A stretch of DNA of 38,861 bases from an uncultured archaeon (GCA_937143345.1 CAKZRD010000020.1:1-38861); one strand, 5' to 3'; counted from the first letter of the stretch, positions 6,928 through 14,801 are shown. Numbers and translations are program-made. The notes: a model not told the origin generated them from the letters alone.

Positions 6928-7347
6928 CTAAAAATTTAAAATAATTTTTCCGCCTTCTTTTTCCATTTTTTCTATAGCGCTTTTTGAAGCCTCTTTTGCG
7001 TGAATTTCAGCTTTAAAACCTTTCCCTTCGCCTAAAATTTTATAACCTTTTAGTTCAATCTTTCCAGAACTTCCATAATTTCTTGCAATATCTCTTAAAT
7101 TAATTACTTTTTCTTTTTTCTTTTTCGTTGAAGCGGAAGTAAAACCTCTTTTTCCAAAATAATTTTCAAAACCTTTTTCTCTAGCAATCATTAAAGCTTT
7201 TAATTTTTTGTGTTTTGCCCTTTTTCCAGTTCCAGCCATTCCAAAACCGCCTTTCTCACCATGGCCTTTATGCTTTTTTCTAAATCCCCATCCACAAGTT
7301 CTTGCGCCCCTTAATCTCGACCTTTTTTTTCTTTTTTTTAATTTCAT
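6928..7347 (-). CDS. rpl15: ribosomal protein uL15
   Basis: Large-subunit protein of 139 aa with the archaeal/eukaryotic uL15 N-terminus (K-K-R-K-K-R-S-R-L-R-G), the glycine-rich G-H-G-E-K-G-G segment and the C-terminal G-E-G-K-G-F-K-A-E-I-H-A-K block. It is the last gene of the ribosomal cluster and overlaps uL30 by 4 nt. In most archaea secY comes next; here the next gene is an unrelated DUF2157 gene with its own spacing. Confidence 0.96.
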   Translation of the reverse strand: MKLKKRKKRSRLRGARTCGWGFRKKHKGHGEKGGFGMAGTGKRAKHKKLKALMIAREKGFENYFGKRGFTSASTKKKKEKVINLRDIARNYGSSGKIELKGYKILGEGKGFKAEIHAKEASKSAIEKMEKEGGKIILNF

Positions 7348-7727
7348 AACATCCTCTCCAAATATTTTGCAATATCTTTATTTTCTCCTAAAACTCCTTT
7401 AGGACAAGGAAGTTTTGTGCTTTTTTTAAAACCTCCTCTCGGTGGATGTAATCTTATCCAAGGTTTTATATTTTCAAGAGTTTTTTTAGCTTTTTTCTTT
7501 TTTTCTTTTAACTCCCCTCTTACTTCAATTATTTTTTGAACTAAAGAATCATCGATTCTACCATACATAACATAATCTTTGGATTTCTTTACCATACCAA
7601 ATCTTACACTATCTTTTTCATCAATAAAAACAAGATTATATTTCTCTCTAATCCTTAATCTCCTTAAAGTCTCTTCAATTTCTTTGCTTAAACCAACTTG
7701 TCCGTGAATTCTTACAACAGCTATCAT
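7344..7727 (-). CDS. rpl30: ribosomal protein uL30
   Basis: A 127-aa large-subunit protein. The N-terminal ferredoxin-like uL30 fold is clear (V-V-R-I-H-G-Q-V-G-L-S-K-E-I-E-E-T-L-R-R-L-R), as is the ending H-P-P-R-G-G-F-K. It is shorter than usual archaeal uL30 (about 150 aa), mainly in the middle. Four-nt overlaps with uS5 and uL15 indicate coupled translation. Confidence 0.95.
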   Translation of the reverse strand: MIAVVRIHGQVGLSKEIEETLRRLRIREKYNLVFIDEKDSVRFGMVKKSKDYVMYGRIDDSLVQKIIEVRGELKEKKKKAKKTLENIKPWIRLHPPRGGFKKSTKLPCPKGVLGENKDIAKYLERML

Positions 7728-8473
7728 TTTGTTTTTATCCTGTTTAATTTTTCAAGAGCTTCAATAGTCGCAAAAGCAACATTAATTGTTGTCCTTGATT
7801 TCCCAAAACTTTTCGTATAAACATCTTTTATTCCTGCCAGTCTTAAGATTTTTTTTACTTCATCTCCGGCAATCAAACCAGTACCCCTCGGAGCAGGCAT
7901 AAGATTTATTTTGTAAGATGAGCACTTTCCTTCTGTTTTTGCAGGAATGCTATGTAATTCAGAACAACCACAATCAAAACTTGCGCAGCCCCTTTTTATT
8001 TTTATTAAGTTTATTTTAGCTTTCCTTAGGGCTTTTTCTCTAGCAGGCAAAGTTTCTGAAGCTCTTCCTAATCCAATTCCAACATACCCTTTCCCATTAC
8101 CAACTGCAACCATAACAGAAAAAGTTAATTTGTTTCCTTCTTCAGTCTTTTTTTGCGTTTGTCTCCAAGCCCTCCTTTTTCCTCCCCCAAACTTTCCTTT
8201 TGCTTGACCAATATTTAAAATTTCAGTTTGAAAACCGCCAAAATAATCGACTATTTCTGGCTCAGATATTTTGCGACATTCTTCAAAAATTTCATCAATA
8301 TCTTTATATTTTCCGGCAAGCACTTCTTTTCCAAGTCTTGTTTTAGGAACCCACTTTTCAAGAAGTTTCTCTCTATCACTTTTTTCTTTTTCTTCAAGTT
8401 CTTTTTGTTTTATCAATTCTTCTCTTAATTTTTCTTCTTCTTTCTCTATAATCTTCTCAATTTCTTCATTCAT
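7724..8473 (-). CDS. rps5: ribosomal protein uS5 with charged N-terminal extension
   Basis: A 249-aa small-subunit protein. The archaeal uS5 core starts at W41 (WVPKTRLGKEVLAGKY), followed by the double-stranded RNA-binding part, the Cys-rich C-A-S-F-D-C-G-C-S segment and A-P-R-G-T-G-L-I-A-G. The first 40 residues are almost entirely Glu/Lys with a coiled-coil pattern and precede the usual archaeal start. No internal Met offers a later start before the core, so the extension is probably real. It overlaps uL18 by 8 nt. Confidence 0.95.
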   Translation of the reverse strand: MNEEIEKIIEKEEEKLREELIKQKELEEKEKSDREKLLEKWVPKTRLGKEVLAGKYKDIDEIFEECRKISEPEIVDYFGGFQTEILNIGQAKGKFGGGKRRAWRQTQKKTEEGNKLTFSVMVAVGNGKGYVGIGLGRASETLPAREKALRKAKINLIKIKRGCASFDCGCSELHSIPAKTEGKCSSYKINLMPAPRGTGLIAGDEVKKILRLAGIKDVYTKSFGKSRTTINVAFATIEALEKLNRIKTK

Positions 8474-8957
8474 TTTTAATTAATTTTTCTTTTAGTTTAT
8501 TAAATTCTTTTTTTATTTCTTCTTTTAAATGTTCCCCTTCCAATCTTTTTTTTGACGGAAAAACTTTTTCATCAGCATTTATTTTTATTCCGCCGTCAAT
8601 CAAACCTTTGACAACAGAATATAACCTTCCCCCATATTTATTCTTATACAAACCAATATCAATAACAGCTTCTTTATTTTTCATTTTTTTAGCCATAACT
8701 AAACCAGTTAAATAACAGGCGGGAAGAGACTTTAAACTACCAGAAAATTTTGTAGGAAAACCTTCATTTATTAAGTCTTTCGAACTTACAGTATTTAAAA
8801 TAAAATCTTGCGCTTCCTTACTTTCAACTTCTTGAACAAAAATATATTTATTTGATTTTCTTATAACAATTCGTGGTTTCTCGGATTTTAAGATTTCTAA
8901 TCTCATTCTATAATTTGTTTTTCCTTCTCTTCTTCTTCGTTTAGGAACAATTTTCAT
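8466..8957 (-). CDS. rpl18: ribosomal protein uL18
   Basis: A 163-aa 5S rRNA-binding large-subunit protein. The N-terminus K-R-R-R-R-E-G-K-T-N-Y-R-M-R-L and the segment L-P-A-C-Y-L-T-G-L are the archaeal/eukaryotic uL18 (L5e) pattern, followed by I-D-I-G-L and G-L-I-D-G-G. The length is slightly below other archaeal orthologues because the C-terminal tail is short. It overlaps eL19 by 4 nt. Confidence 0.95.
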   Translation of the reverse strand: MKIVPKRRRREGKTNYRMRLEILKSEKPRIVIRKSNKYIFVQEVESKEAQDFILNTVSSKDLINEGFPTKFSGSLKSLPACYLTGLVMAKKMKNKEAVIDIGLYKNKYGGRLYSVVKGLIDGGIKINADEKVFPSKKRLEGEHLKEEIKKEFNKLKEKLIKNE

Positions 8958-9352
8958 TCTTTCAAAACCTCCTGTAAATGCTTAAGACTTCTAAAATAAT
9001 GAGCTTTAATTTTTTTTCTCATCTCATAATATTTTTCTTTATTAATCTTATTTTTTATCTTTAAAACCTTCAAAAAACGCCTTAATTTTCTAGTCAGCAG
9101 AACATACTCTCTCTTTTTATTTTTAACTCTTTTCTTTATTTTTCCAGGCCCTCTTTTATGCTTTCTTTTTTCAACCTTTTTTCTCCCCTTTTTCTCTTTG
9201 ATTTTTATAGCCCCTTTTGAATGCAAATCCAAAATGTCTTGTCTTGTCAAAGCTTCAGTTATCTCATTAAGATTTTCCTGATTAAAGAAAACTCTTTCTT
9301 TTCCAACACCTAAGACCCTCGCTGCAAATTCTTTTTTATTTTTCAAGTTCAT
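8954..9352 (-). CDS. rpl19e: ribosomal protein eL19
   Basis: A 132-aa archaeal/eukaryotic-specific large-subunit protein. It has the helical N-terminus (K-K-E-F-A-A-R-V-L-G-V-G-K-E-R-V), then D-L-H-S-K-G-A-I, the very basic H-K-R-G-P-G-K-I-K-K-R segment and a C-terminal helix with K-A-H-Y-F-R-S-L-K-H-L. It is shorter than typical archaeal eL19 (about 150 aa). It overlaps eL32 by 17 nt. Confidence 0.95.
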   Translation of the reverse strand: MNLKNKKEFAARVLGVGKERVFFNQENLNEITEALTRQDILDLHSKGAIKIKEKKGRKKVEKRKHKRGPGKIKKRVKNKKREYVLLTRKLRRFLKVLKIKNKINKEKYYEMRKKIKAHYFRSLKHLQEVLKE

Positions 9353-9722
9353 TTTTTTCCTTTTTGTATTTATTTAAAATTATTAAACCAATTTCATTTG
9401 CCTTCTTTTTTATCTCTTCTCTCTTCTTTTTTCCTACTGAAGAAATTAAAATTGCTTGTCCTTTTTTTAGGTTCTCCAGTTGATTTAAATTTTCAACTTT
9501 TACAAAGCTCATCCCATTAATTTTTCCCCTAATTCTTTTATCATTTCTCCAACCAATAGAAGGTCTTGTCGGATAACCTTTCTTTTTTTTTCTTGTTTTG
9601 CTGTCTCCACCTTTAGGATATCTCCACTTTCTTTTATTTTTTCTTCTTTTACCTAACTTAGAAAATCTTCTCCACTGAACTCTTAAAAAAAGAGGTTTTT
9701 TTCTTTTTTTTATTTCATTCAT
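9336..9722 (-). CDS. rpl32e: ribosomal protein eL32
   Basis: A 128-aa archaeal/eukaryotic large-subunit protein. The key stretch F-L-R-V-Q-W-R-R-F-S-K-L-G, then W-R-Y-P-K-G-G-D-S-K-T-R and P-S-I-G-W-R-N-D-K-R-I-R-G, is diagnostic. The C-terminal half ends with A-I-L-I-S-S-V-G-K-K-K-R-E. It overlaps uL6 by 4 nt; G-rich sequence (gggagggg) just before the ATG can act as the ribosome binding site. Confidence 0.96.
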   Translation of the reverse strand: MNEIKKRKKPLFLRVQWRRFSKLGKRRKNKRKWRYPKGGDSKTRKKKKGYPTRPSIGWRNDKRIRGKINGMSFVKVENLNQLENLKKGQAILISSVGKKKREEIKKKANEIGLIILNKYKKEKNELEK

Positions 9723-10270
9723 ATCCCCCTCCCATCTTTCTCTATTAAAAATATTCCGTCCTGAAAAACTCTTCTATCTCTTTCTTTGACTTTGGATGCT
9801 CTTTCTATATTAGCAACAGTTTGACCAACAGAGTCTATATCTTCTGAAGAAACTTCTAAAAAATTCCCCTTTATTTCCACTTTAACACCTGGTAAAATTT
9901 TTGCTAACCTTGGTACTTTCTCTCCTAAAAAGTTTTTTATCACTAAATTATCTCCTTCAATTTTTAAAGTCATTGGAAAATGGGCATAGCAAGCTTCCAT
10001 TTTATATACAAAAGGTTTTTCTAAACCTTTAACCATGTTCTTTAAATGTGCTTCTAAAGTGCAAATAATCTTATTTTCTTTTTTTGTAGCTTTTTTTATT
10101 GCTTTAATAATTATTTTTTTCCCTTCAATTTTTATTGAAATTGTTCTAGGATATTTGATCTTTTTTCTAATTTCTTTTTCATTTTTTTTCATTATGAAAA
10201 ATTCATTCTCCAAACTAAAAGAATAACCTTCTGGAAGTTCAATAACTCTTATCGATTTTTCTTGTTTCAT
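9719..10270 (-). CDS. rpl6: ribosomal protein uL6
   Basis: A 183-aa large-subunit protein made of two similar alpha/beta domains. The A-H-F-P-M-T-L-K segment and I-K-N-F-L-G-E-K-V-P-R support the call, and the C-terminus has D-R-R-V-F-Q-D-G-I-F. I chose the ATG at 10268-10270, which overlaps the uS8 stop (TGATG), over an upstream GTG at 10294 that would add eight residues inside uS8. The chosen N-terminus, MKQEKSIRVIELPEG, fits the family. Confidence 0.93.
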   Translation of the reverse strand: MKQEKSIRVIELPEGYSFSLENEFFIMKKNEKEIRKKIKYPRTISIKIEGKKIIIKAIKKATKKENKIICTLEAHLKNMVKGLEKPFVYKMEACYAHFPMTLKIEGDNLVIKNFLGEKVPRLAKILPGVKVEIKGNFLEVSSEDIDSVGQTVANIERASKVKERDRRVFQDGIFLIEKDGRGI

Positions 10271-10653
10271 CAATAAACATATGCTATCAAGCACCCTCCA
10301 ATATTTTTCTCATAAGCTTCTTTGTGAGACATTAATCCTTTGTTTGTTGAAATAAAAAGATTGCCAAAATTTCTTGAAATTAAATACCTTCTTGTATATT
10401 TTTCAATTTCTTCTTTTGTTACACTAAACCTTGGTTTTATTGCTCCGCATTTGTTTAATTTTTCTTTTATATGAACTTTAACAGAAGGTTTTTTATCATC
10501 AATAACCTCAAAATCTATGTAATCTTCTTTTTTCATAAGATTAAATAAAGAAATTAAAAGTTTAGAGATTTTTTTTATTTCTAACTCTTTTTTTCCTACT
10601 TTTTTAACATTCATTATCATATTCAATGCATCTGAAATTATGTCTTGTGCCAT
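10270..10653 (-). CDS. rps8: ribosomal protein uS8
   Basis: A 127-aa small-subunit protein of normal archaeal length. It begins with D-I-I-S-D-A-L-N-M-I-M-N, the usual first helix, and ends with the conserved S-T-N-K-G-L-M-S-H-K-E-A and G-G-C-L-I-A-Y-V-Y. Bacterial S8 binds helix 21 of 16S rRNA and also regulates the spc operon; regulation here is not visible. One nt separates it from uS14. Confidence 0.96.
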   Translation of the reverse strand: MAQDIISDALNMIMNVKKVGKKELEIKKISKLLISLFNLMKKEDYIDFEVIDDKKPSVKVHIKEKLNKCGAIKPRFSVTKEEIEKYTRRYLISRNFGNLFISTNKGLMSHKEAYEKNIGGCLIAYVY

Positions 10654-10654
10654 T

Positions 10655-10885
10655 TTAACTGTATTTTTTAAAACCTATTTGTTCTGCAAGTTGTCTAAAA
10701 CATTGTCGACATAAATTAATTCCATATTGACCTACGTGCGCTCCAATTCTCCCGCAATTCTCACATTTCTTAACTGATGTTCCAAACTTTCTTTCTTTTG
10801 GCTTGTTATGCTTAAGAAATCTTTTAAGTTTTGCTGGTTTGTTTTTTAATTGTTTTGTTATTTTTTTCCAATCACTTGCAGTCAT
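10655..10885 (-). CDS. rps14: ribosomal protein uS14, zinc-binding, with N-terminal extension
   Basis: A 76-aa small-subunit protein carrying C41-x2-C44 and C59-x2-C62, the zinc site of archaeal uS14, and the ending [10 protein letters not shown]. Most archaeal orthologues are about 50-56 aa; here about 20 extra basic residues precede the core, and no internal Met is available. A Shine-Dalgarno aaggagg lies a few nt before the ATG. Confidence 0.95.
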   Translation of the reverse strand: MTASDWKKITKQLKNKPAKLKRFLKHNKPKERKFGTSVKKCENCGRIGAHVGQYGINLCRQCFRQLAEQIGFKKYS

Positions 10886-11394
10886 TTTTTCCTCCTTAAT
10901 ATTTTAGATTTAAAGTTTTCTTCCATAAATCTTATAATTTCTTCTTTTGAAACATCCATTCTTCTAACTCTTGTTTCTCTAATTTTTCTCAGAGAAACTC
11001 TTCTCCCATTTCTTGTAAATGAAACATCGACTCCAAGCCCCATTATTCCAACTTCTCTTACATATTCAACTCCAGGGATTTCAATATACTCTTTTATGCC
11101 AAATGAAAAATGATTTTTTTGTATTTGTTTTTCTTTTAGAGTGTTATTAATTGCACCGAGAAGTTTTTTTAATTGTTCTGTTGCTTCTTTTCTTCTTAAA
11201 GTAACAATGGCCCCAATCTCTAAACCAGGTCTAACCTCCCAAGTTGGAATTCTCTTTTTTGCTTTTGTTTTAAGAGGTTTCCTTCCTGTTAAGATCTCTA
11301 AAAGTTTGCAAGCTTTTTCTATTTCTTCTCCTTTTGCTCCAATACTCAAAACAACTTTCTCAATTTTTATTTTTCTCATAGGATTTTCTTTCAT
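10882..11394 (-). CDS. rpl5: ribosomal protein uL5
   Basis: A 170-aa large-subunit protein that contacts 5S rRNA and the P-site tRNA. Diagnostic stretches are [17 protein letters not shown] and [12 protein letters not shown]. The start ATG overlaps the eS4 stop (ATGA). A second in-frame ATG five codons later ([10 protein letters not shown]) is also possible and would match the family start as well. Confidence 0.96.
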   Translation of the reverse strand: MKENPMRKIKIEKVVLSIGAKGEEIEKACKLLEILTGRKPLKTKAKKRIPTWEVRPGLEIGAIVTLRRKEATEQLKKLLGAINNTLKEKQIQKNHFSFGIKEYIEIPGVEYVREVGIMGLGVDVSFTRNGRRVSLRKIRETRVRRMDVSKEEIIRFMEENFKSKILRRKK

Positions 11395-12029
11395 TCTATA
11401 ACAAGGAGTGCCTCTTTAGATAGAAGTGCTTCTCCATCATCGAATTTAATTTTAAACATTGTTTTTTCTCCAACTTTTTCAATAGAAACAACTTTACCTA
11501 TTTTTCCTAAATATTTCCCTTTAACTATCTCGACATTTGCTCCTTCTTTTAAAGAAAGGATTTTTATAAGTTTATTTTCTGGAGAAGAAAGAATAACACT
11601 ATCTCCCAAAGAAAATTTTTCTTTGATTAAAAGATTTGTTCCGTCTTCTAAATTAGCTTGAACTTTTTTATCTTTTAATATTTTTTTTCCAATAACTTTA
11701 AGTATCCTTTTTTTCTCTTTTTTTATTTCTTCTAAAAAATATTTCTTATTTTTCAAAATAACTTTATAACATTTTTCTTCAACCTCAACAAAATCCCTCA
11801 AACCAATAGGAAACTTAATATCTTTTATTACTCTTCCATTCACTTTAATATTTCCTCCTAAACAAATTTTTTTAGTTTCGTGTTTTGTTCTTGCAATTTT
11901 TAAAATATCTCTTAAAATAAAAATTAAAGGCATTTTATTATTTTGAAAATGAGAAGCTACACTAACATATTTTGTTCCTTTTCTCGGAAGAGGAATTTCC
12001 CTGGGCAACTCACTTCTTTTCTTGTGCAT
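11391..12029 (-). CDS. rps4e: ribosomal protein eS4
   Basis: A 212-aa archaeal/eukaryotic small-subunit protein. It contains an S4-like segment (P-L-I-F-I-L-R-D-I-L-K-I-A) with G-G-N-I-K-V-N-G-R-V, a central domain, and a KOW motif near 165-195 (G-A-N-V-E-I-V-K-G-K-Y-L-G-K-I-G). It is somewhat shorter than other archaeal eS4 (about 235-245 aa). It overlaps uL24 by 20 nt, with aaggagg inside the uL24 end as its ribosome binding site. Confidence 0.95.
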   Translation of the reverse strand: MHKKRSELPREIPLPRKGTKYVSVASHFQNNKMPLIFILRDILKIARTKHETKKICLGGNIKVNGRVIKDIKFPIGLRDFVEVEEKCYKVILKNKKYFLEEIKKEKKRILKVIGKKILKDKKVQANLEDGTNLLIKEKFSLGDSVILSSPENKLIKILSLKEGANVEIVKGKYLGKIGKVVSIEKVGEKTMFKIKFDDGEALLSKEALLVIE

Positions 12030-12414
12030 TTTCTTTTTCCTCCTTCAATCTTTTAAAACGTTTTTTGTCATCTTCTTTAAGTTTAATTATTTTTAATTTT
12101 GATGGATGAAACCAAACAACCACTTTCGTTCCATCTTTTTTTGTTCTCGTTATTCCCTCAATAGAAACCCTGACTTTTTTCCTATCAACAGAATCTATTT
12201 TTCCATACCTATTTTTAAATTCTCCCCTCATAACTTTAACTTCATCTCCTTTGACTAATTCGAAATTTCTTCTTCCGTATTTTTTTCTCAAAACTTTATC
12301 CAATGTAGCTGACATTAATTTTTGCCTTAAATGTAAAGGCAAGTTATACAAATATTTTCTTTGTTTTCTTGGTTGCTTACTCGATTTCCATTTTTTTGAA
12401 AATTCTTTTTTCAT
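12010..12414 (-). CDS. rpl24: ribosomal protein uL24
   Basis: A 134-aa large-subunit protein of the L26e type. The N-terminus S-S-K-Q-P-R-K-Q-R-K and L-R-Q-K-L-M-S-A-T-L is diagnostic, followed by a KOW motif (G-D-E-V-K-V-M-R-G-E-F-K) and W-F-H-P-S-K-L-K-I. The last 20 residues are charged and probably flexible. One nt separates it from uL14. Confidence 0.96.
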   Translation of the reverse strand: MKKEFSKKWKSSKQPRKQRKYLYNLPLHLRQKLMSATLDKVLRKKYGRRNFELVKGDEVKVMRGEFKNRYGKIDSVDRKKVRVSIEGITRTKKDGTKVVVWFHPSKLKIIKLKEDDKKRFKRLKEEKENAQEKK

Positions 12415-12415
12415 T

Positions 12416-12817
12416 TTAATAGATTACCGAAGCTAACTTCGATACCTCTTTCCATCTTTCTTGAATTTCTCTTGCTACTGGTCCTTTTATTTGTGTTCCT
12501 TTCGGATTTCCTTTATCGTCTTTTAATAAAACAACGGCGTTATCTGTAAAACAAACTCTTTCTCCATTTAATCTTCTCCAAGGTTTTTTTTGTCTAACAA
12601 TAACAGCATCAAAAACTTGCCCCTTAATTTTAGGATCCCCTTTTTTTATAGATACTTTTACCCAATCACCAACTCTTGCAGGAGTTTGCCTACCCTTTCT
12701 AGCATGTGCTCGAATAACAGAAACAATCTTAGCAACTCTTGCCCTACTGTTATCGCACACTTCGACATAACTTCCAACATTTAGTCCTCTTGTAACTCTA
12801 GATGCTATTGCTTTCAT
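12416..12817 (-). CDS. rpl14: ribosomal protein uL14
   Basis: A 133-aa large-subunit protein. It has the beta-barrel pattern of the family: N-V-G-S-Y-V-E-V-C-D-N-S, then G-D-W-V-K-V-S-I-K-K-G, V-I-V-R-Q-K-K-P-W and N-A-V-V-L-L. The C-terminus K-G-P-V-A-R-E-I-Q-E-R-W is typical of the archaeal form. It starts inside uS17 (20-nt overlap), preceded by ggggt close to the ATG. Confidence 0.97.
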   Translation of the reverse strand: MKAIASRVTRGLNVGSYVEVCDNSRARVAKIVSVIRAHARKGRQTPARVGDWVKVSIKKGDPKIKGQVFDAVIVRQKKPWRRLNGERVCFTDNAVVLLKDDKGNPKGTQIKGPVAREIQERWKEVSKLASVIY

Positions 12818-13121
12818 TTGTACCCCTTATCTTTTTATTTAATACAAAATGAATGGTTTTTGATATTGGCCTACACTCTTTTATTTGAACTAAATCACCA
12901 ACATTTATTGAATCTTTTAACTCTAAAGGAAGTTTAGCATGAAGGGTTGTTTTTCTTTTTTCGTATCTTTCATATTTTGGAATATAAAGTAATCTATCAA
13001 AAGAAACAACAACTCTATTAGTAAATTTTTTTATTACAAAACCTTCAAAAGTTCTTCCCCTTAGGGAAAAATTTTTTTCAGAGAGATTCTCTTTGTTTTT
13101 TTTATTTTTTTCTTTTTTCAT
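12798..13121 (-). CDS. rps17: ribosomal protein uS17
   Basis: A 107-aa small-subunit protein of the S11e/S17 family. The OB-fold core shows G-R-T-F-E-G-F-V-I-K, V-V-V-S-F-D-R and Y-E-R-Y-E-K-R-K-T-T-L-H-A, then G-D-L-V-Q-I-K-E-C-R-P-I-S-K-T. The first 15 residues are a Lys/Asn-rich tail. In many archaea the RNase P subunit gene rnp1 (Rpp29) lies between aIF1 and uS17; here the two genes overlap by 4 nt, so it is absent. Confidence 0.95.
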   Translation of the reverse strand: MKKEKNKKNKENLSEKNFSLRGRTFEGFVIKKFTNRVVVSFDRLLYIPKYERYEKRKTTLHAKLPLELKDSINVGDLVQIKECRPISKTIHFVLNKKIRGTNESNSI

Positions 13122-13414
13122 AGTGTTATATTTTCAGGACTAAAACCTTCCTCCACTAAAACTTTTTTGATTTTATTTAAGTGGTCTCCTTGAAGTTCTA
13201 TTTTATCTTTCTCTATTTTTCCACCACAAGCAAGTTTCATTTTTAATTTTTTTCCGAGTTTCTGAGTGTCTAATTCGCTAAGGCCAGAGATAACGGTTAT
13301 TATTTTTCCAAACTTTCTTTTTTCTTTTTTTATCGTTATTGTTTGGCTTTTTTTTGTTAATTCAACACAAACACAGGCCTCTAACGGAAGACCACAATTT
13401 GGACAAATATGCAT
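13118..13414 (-). CDS. translation initiation factor aIF1 (SUI1) with N-terminal CxxC segment
   Basis: A 98-aa protein. Residues 25-98 are the SUI1/aIF1 domain: I-T-I-K-K-E-K-R-K-F-G-K-I-I-T-V, then L-K-M-K-L-A-C-G-G-K and I-E-L-Q-G-D-H. aIF1 helps start-codon selection on the small subunit. The first 16 residues carry four cysteines (C4, C7, C14, C16) that could form a small zinc knuckle, a feature of many archaeal aIF1 proteins. The start overlaps the uL29 stop by 1 nt, with aaggagg upstream. Confidence 0.94.
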   Translation of the reverse strand: MHICPNCGLPLEACVCVELTKKSQTITIKKEKRKFGKIITVISGLSELDTQKLGKKLKMKLACGGKIEKDKIELQGDHLNKIKKVLVEEGFSPENITL

Positions 13415-13542
13415 TATCCTTTTTTCTTTTCCTCCTTAACAAATTTATTTGAAAGTATTTTTGATATTTCTCTTCTAATAAGTTTCTTCTTATTTTTTTC
13501 TTTTAACAATCTTATTTTTAGTTCTTTTAGTTTTTCATTCAT
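13414..13542 (-). CDS. rpl29: ribosomal protein uL29, minimal 42-aa form
   Basis: A short gene exactly filling the space between uS3 and aIF1, starting ATG at 13540-13542 and ending TAA at 13414-13416. The peptide begins MNEKLKELKIRLLKEKNKKK and continues LIRREISKILSNKF. The second half matches the conserved I-R-R-x-I-A-R-I-x-T helix of uL29, and the order uS3-uL29-aIF1 is the archaeal standard. Normal archaeal uL29 is about 65-70 aa with two helices; here the N-terminal helix and loop are strongly shortened. It overlaps uS3 by 8 nt. Confidence 0.8.
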   Translation of the reverse strand: MNEKLKELKIRLLKEKNKKKLIRREISKILSNKFVKEEKKKG

Positions 13543-14212
13543 TTCTTTTTACCTTTTTTTTAATTTTTTCTTCTTTTACATTTTTAGATAAAGATGATTC
13601 CTTTAATCCCTGAATCAGTTCTTCATTAATAATTACGCCTTCTTTCGCTTCTTTTATAGGTCTTAATATCAAAACCTCTATTCCTACTACACCTGCATTA
13701 TCTTGGGCAGCTGTTTGTGCCTTATCAACAAGTTTTCTTTGATTTCCTGTTTTCTTTAAATAACCAAACTTAAATCTCCATGTTTTAGCTCTTTCACTTG
13801 GAAGTCTTCCAGAAAGAACAATTTCCCCGCCCAATGCACCGGCTTTTTTCATTTCTTCAAGTGCTTTATAAGCAATTGCTTTAAACCTCAAAGAACCAAA
13901 TCTTTCTATAGACAAAGCTATATTATCTGCGACCAATTGTGCATCTAACTCTTTAACTTTTATTTCTTGTATTTCAATATGTGGATTCTCCATCTTAAAT
14001 TTTTTCTTTAATATTTCAGTTAAATTTTCTATTGATTCTGATCTTCTTCCGATGATAACTCCAGGTTTGGGCGTTGTTATAATAACTTTTTCTCCTATAG
14101 GAGTGTACTCTATTTTAACAGAAGAAATTTTTCCTTTTCCAAATTCTCTTCTAATAAAATTTTTTACCCCCAATTCTTCTTTAGCCATTGAAACAAACTT
14201 TCTTTCTTCCAT
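13535..14212 (-). CDS. rps3: ribosomal protein uS3
   Basis: A 225-aa small-subunit protein lining the mRNA entry site. An N-terminal KH domain is seen with the loop G-V-I-I-G-R-R-S-E-S-I (family G-x-x-I-G-x-x-G), and the C-terminal domain has A-L-G-G-E-I-V-L-S-G-R-L-P-S-E-R-A. The start overlaps the uL22 stop by 1 nt (TAATG). The C-terminal 30 residues are charged, as in other archaea. Confidence 0.96.
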   Translation of the reverse strand: MEERKFVSMAKEELGVKNFIRREFGKGKISSVKIEYTPIGEKVIITTPKPGVIIGRRSESIENLTEILKKKFKMENPHIEIQEIKVKELDAQLVADNIALSIERFGSLRFKAIAYKALEEMKKAGALGGEIVLSGRLPSERAKTWRFKFGYLKKTGNQRKLVDKAQTAAQDNAGVVGIEVLILRPIKEAKEGVIINEELIQGLKESSLSKNVKEEKIKKKVKRNE

Positions 14213-14799
14213 TATTTTTCCTCTTGAAATTCTTTAGCTTCTAAATAAATATGAGTTCTTTTTCCCCTAACTCTTCCTCTTCTATAAGGTCTTGAAGAAA
14301 TATTTGAAATAGCTAAATTTATATAAGGATTTTCTATTCCACAAACATTCGAATTTGCCTTTAATTGTTTTAATAATTTAATTATTTCTTTTGAAGTGTT
14401 TAAAGGATAACGCCCTGCTTCCATTCCCCTCCTATGCGGAATTTCTGCTCCCTTCATTGGAACAGCTCTTTTAAATTCTAAAACTTCTTCTAACATTTTT
14501 ATTGCATCATCGATTTTTTTACCTTTTATCATTTTTAATATAAACTTTGATTGTTTTGCGCTTATTCTTAATGAAAGCCCACGAACAATTGCTTTTTCTT
14601 TCTTTTTAGTTTCTTTTGTTTCATTCTTTTTCTCCTCTGGCTTTTTTTCCTTTTCTTCAATTTTCTCTTCCTTTTTTTCAGGAGAATTTTCTTTTTCAAT
14701 CTTGTTTTCTTCTCCTATATTTTCAATTTTCTCTTTTGCTTTTTCATTTTTTTCACTAACTTTCTCTTCAGTTTTATCTTTGAATTTTTTTATTGCCAT
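14212..14799 (-). CDS. rpl22: ribosomal protein uL22 with long charged N-terminal extension
   Basis: A 195-aa protein. The uL22 core runs from about residue 70 (A-I-V-R-G-L-S-L-R-I-S-A-K-Q) to the end, with P-H-R-R-G-M-E-A-G-R-Y-P and R-P-Y-R-R-G-R-V-R-G-K-R-T-H-I. Its hairpin lines the peptide exit tunnel. The first 69 residues are almost only Lys, Glu and Asn with no hydrophobic core, and are not part of normal archaeal uL22 (about 150 aa). The ATG lies 2 nt after the uS19 stop, and there is no later in-frame ATG before the core. Confidence 0.94.
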   Translation of the reverse strand: MAIKKFKDKTEEKVSEKNEKAKEKIENIGEENKIEKENSPEKKEEKIEEKEKKPEEKKNETKETKKKEKAIVRGLSLRISAKQSKFILKMIKGKKIDDAIKMLEEVLEFKRAVPMKGAEIPHRRGMEAGRYPLNTSKEIIKLLKQLKANSNVCGIENPYINLAISNISSRPYRRGRVRGKRTHIYLEAKEFQEEK

Positions 14800-14801
14800 T
14801 T

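Noticed and set aside
7208-8483. Plus-strand open frames opposite uL15, uL30 and uS5
   Set aside because: They are rich in Phe, Leu and Ser from antisense reading of Lys/Glu codons and match no family. The opposite strand holds clear ribosomal proteins.
10271-10294. Upstream GTG start for uL6 (eight extra residues)
   Set aside because: The added residues lie inside uS8 and have no family match. The ATG overlapping the uS8 stop gives the normal N-terminus.
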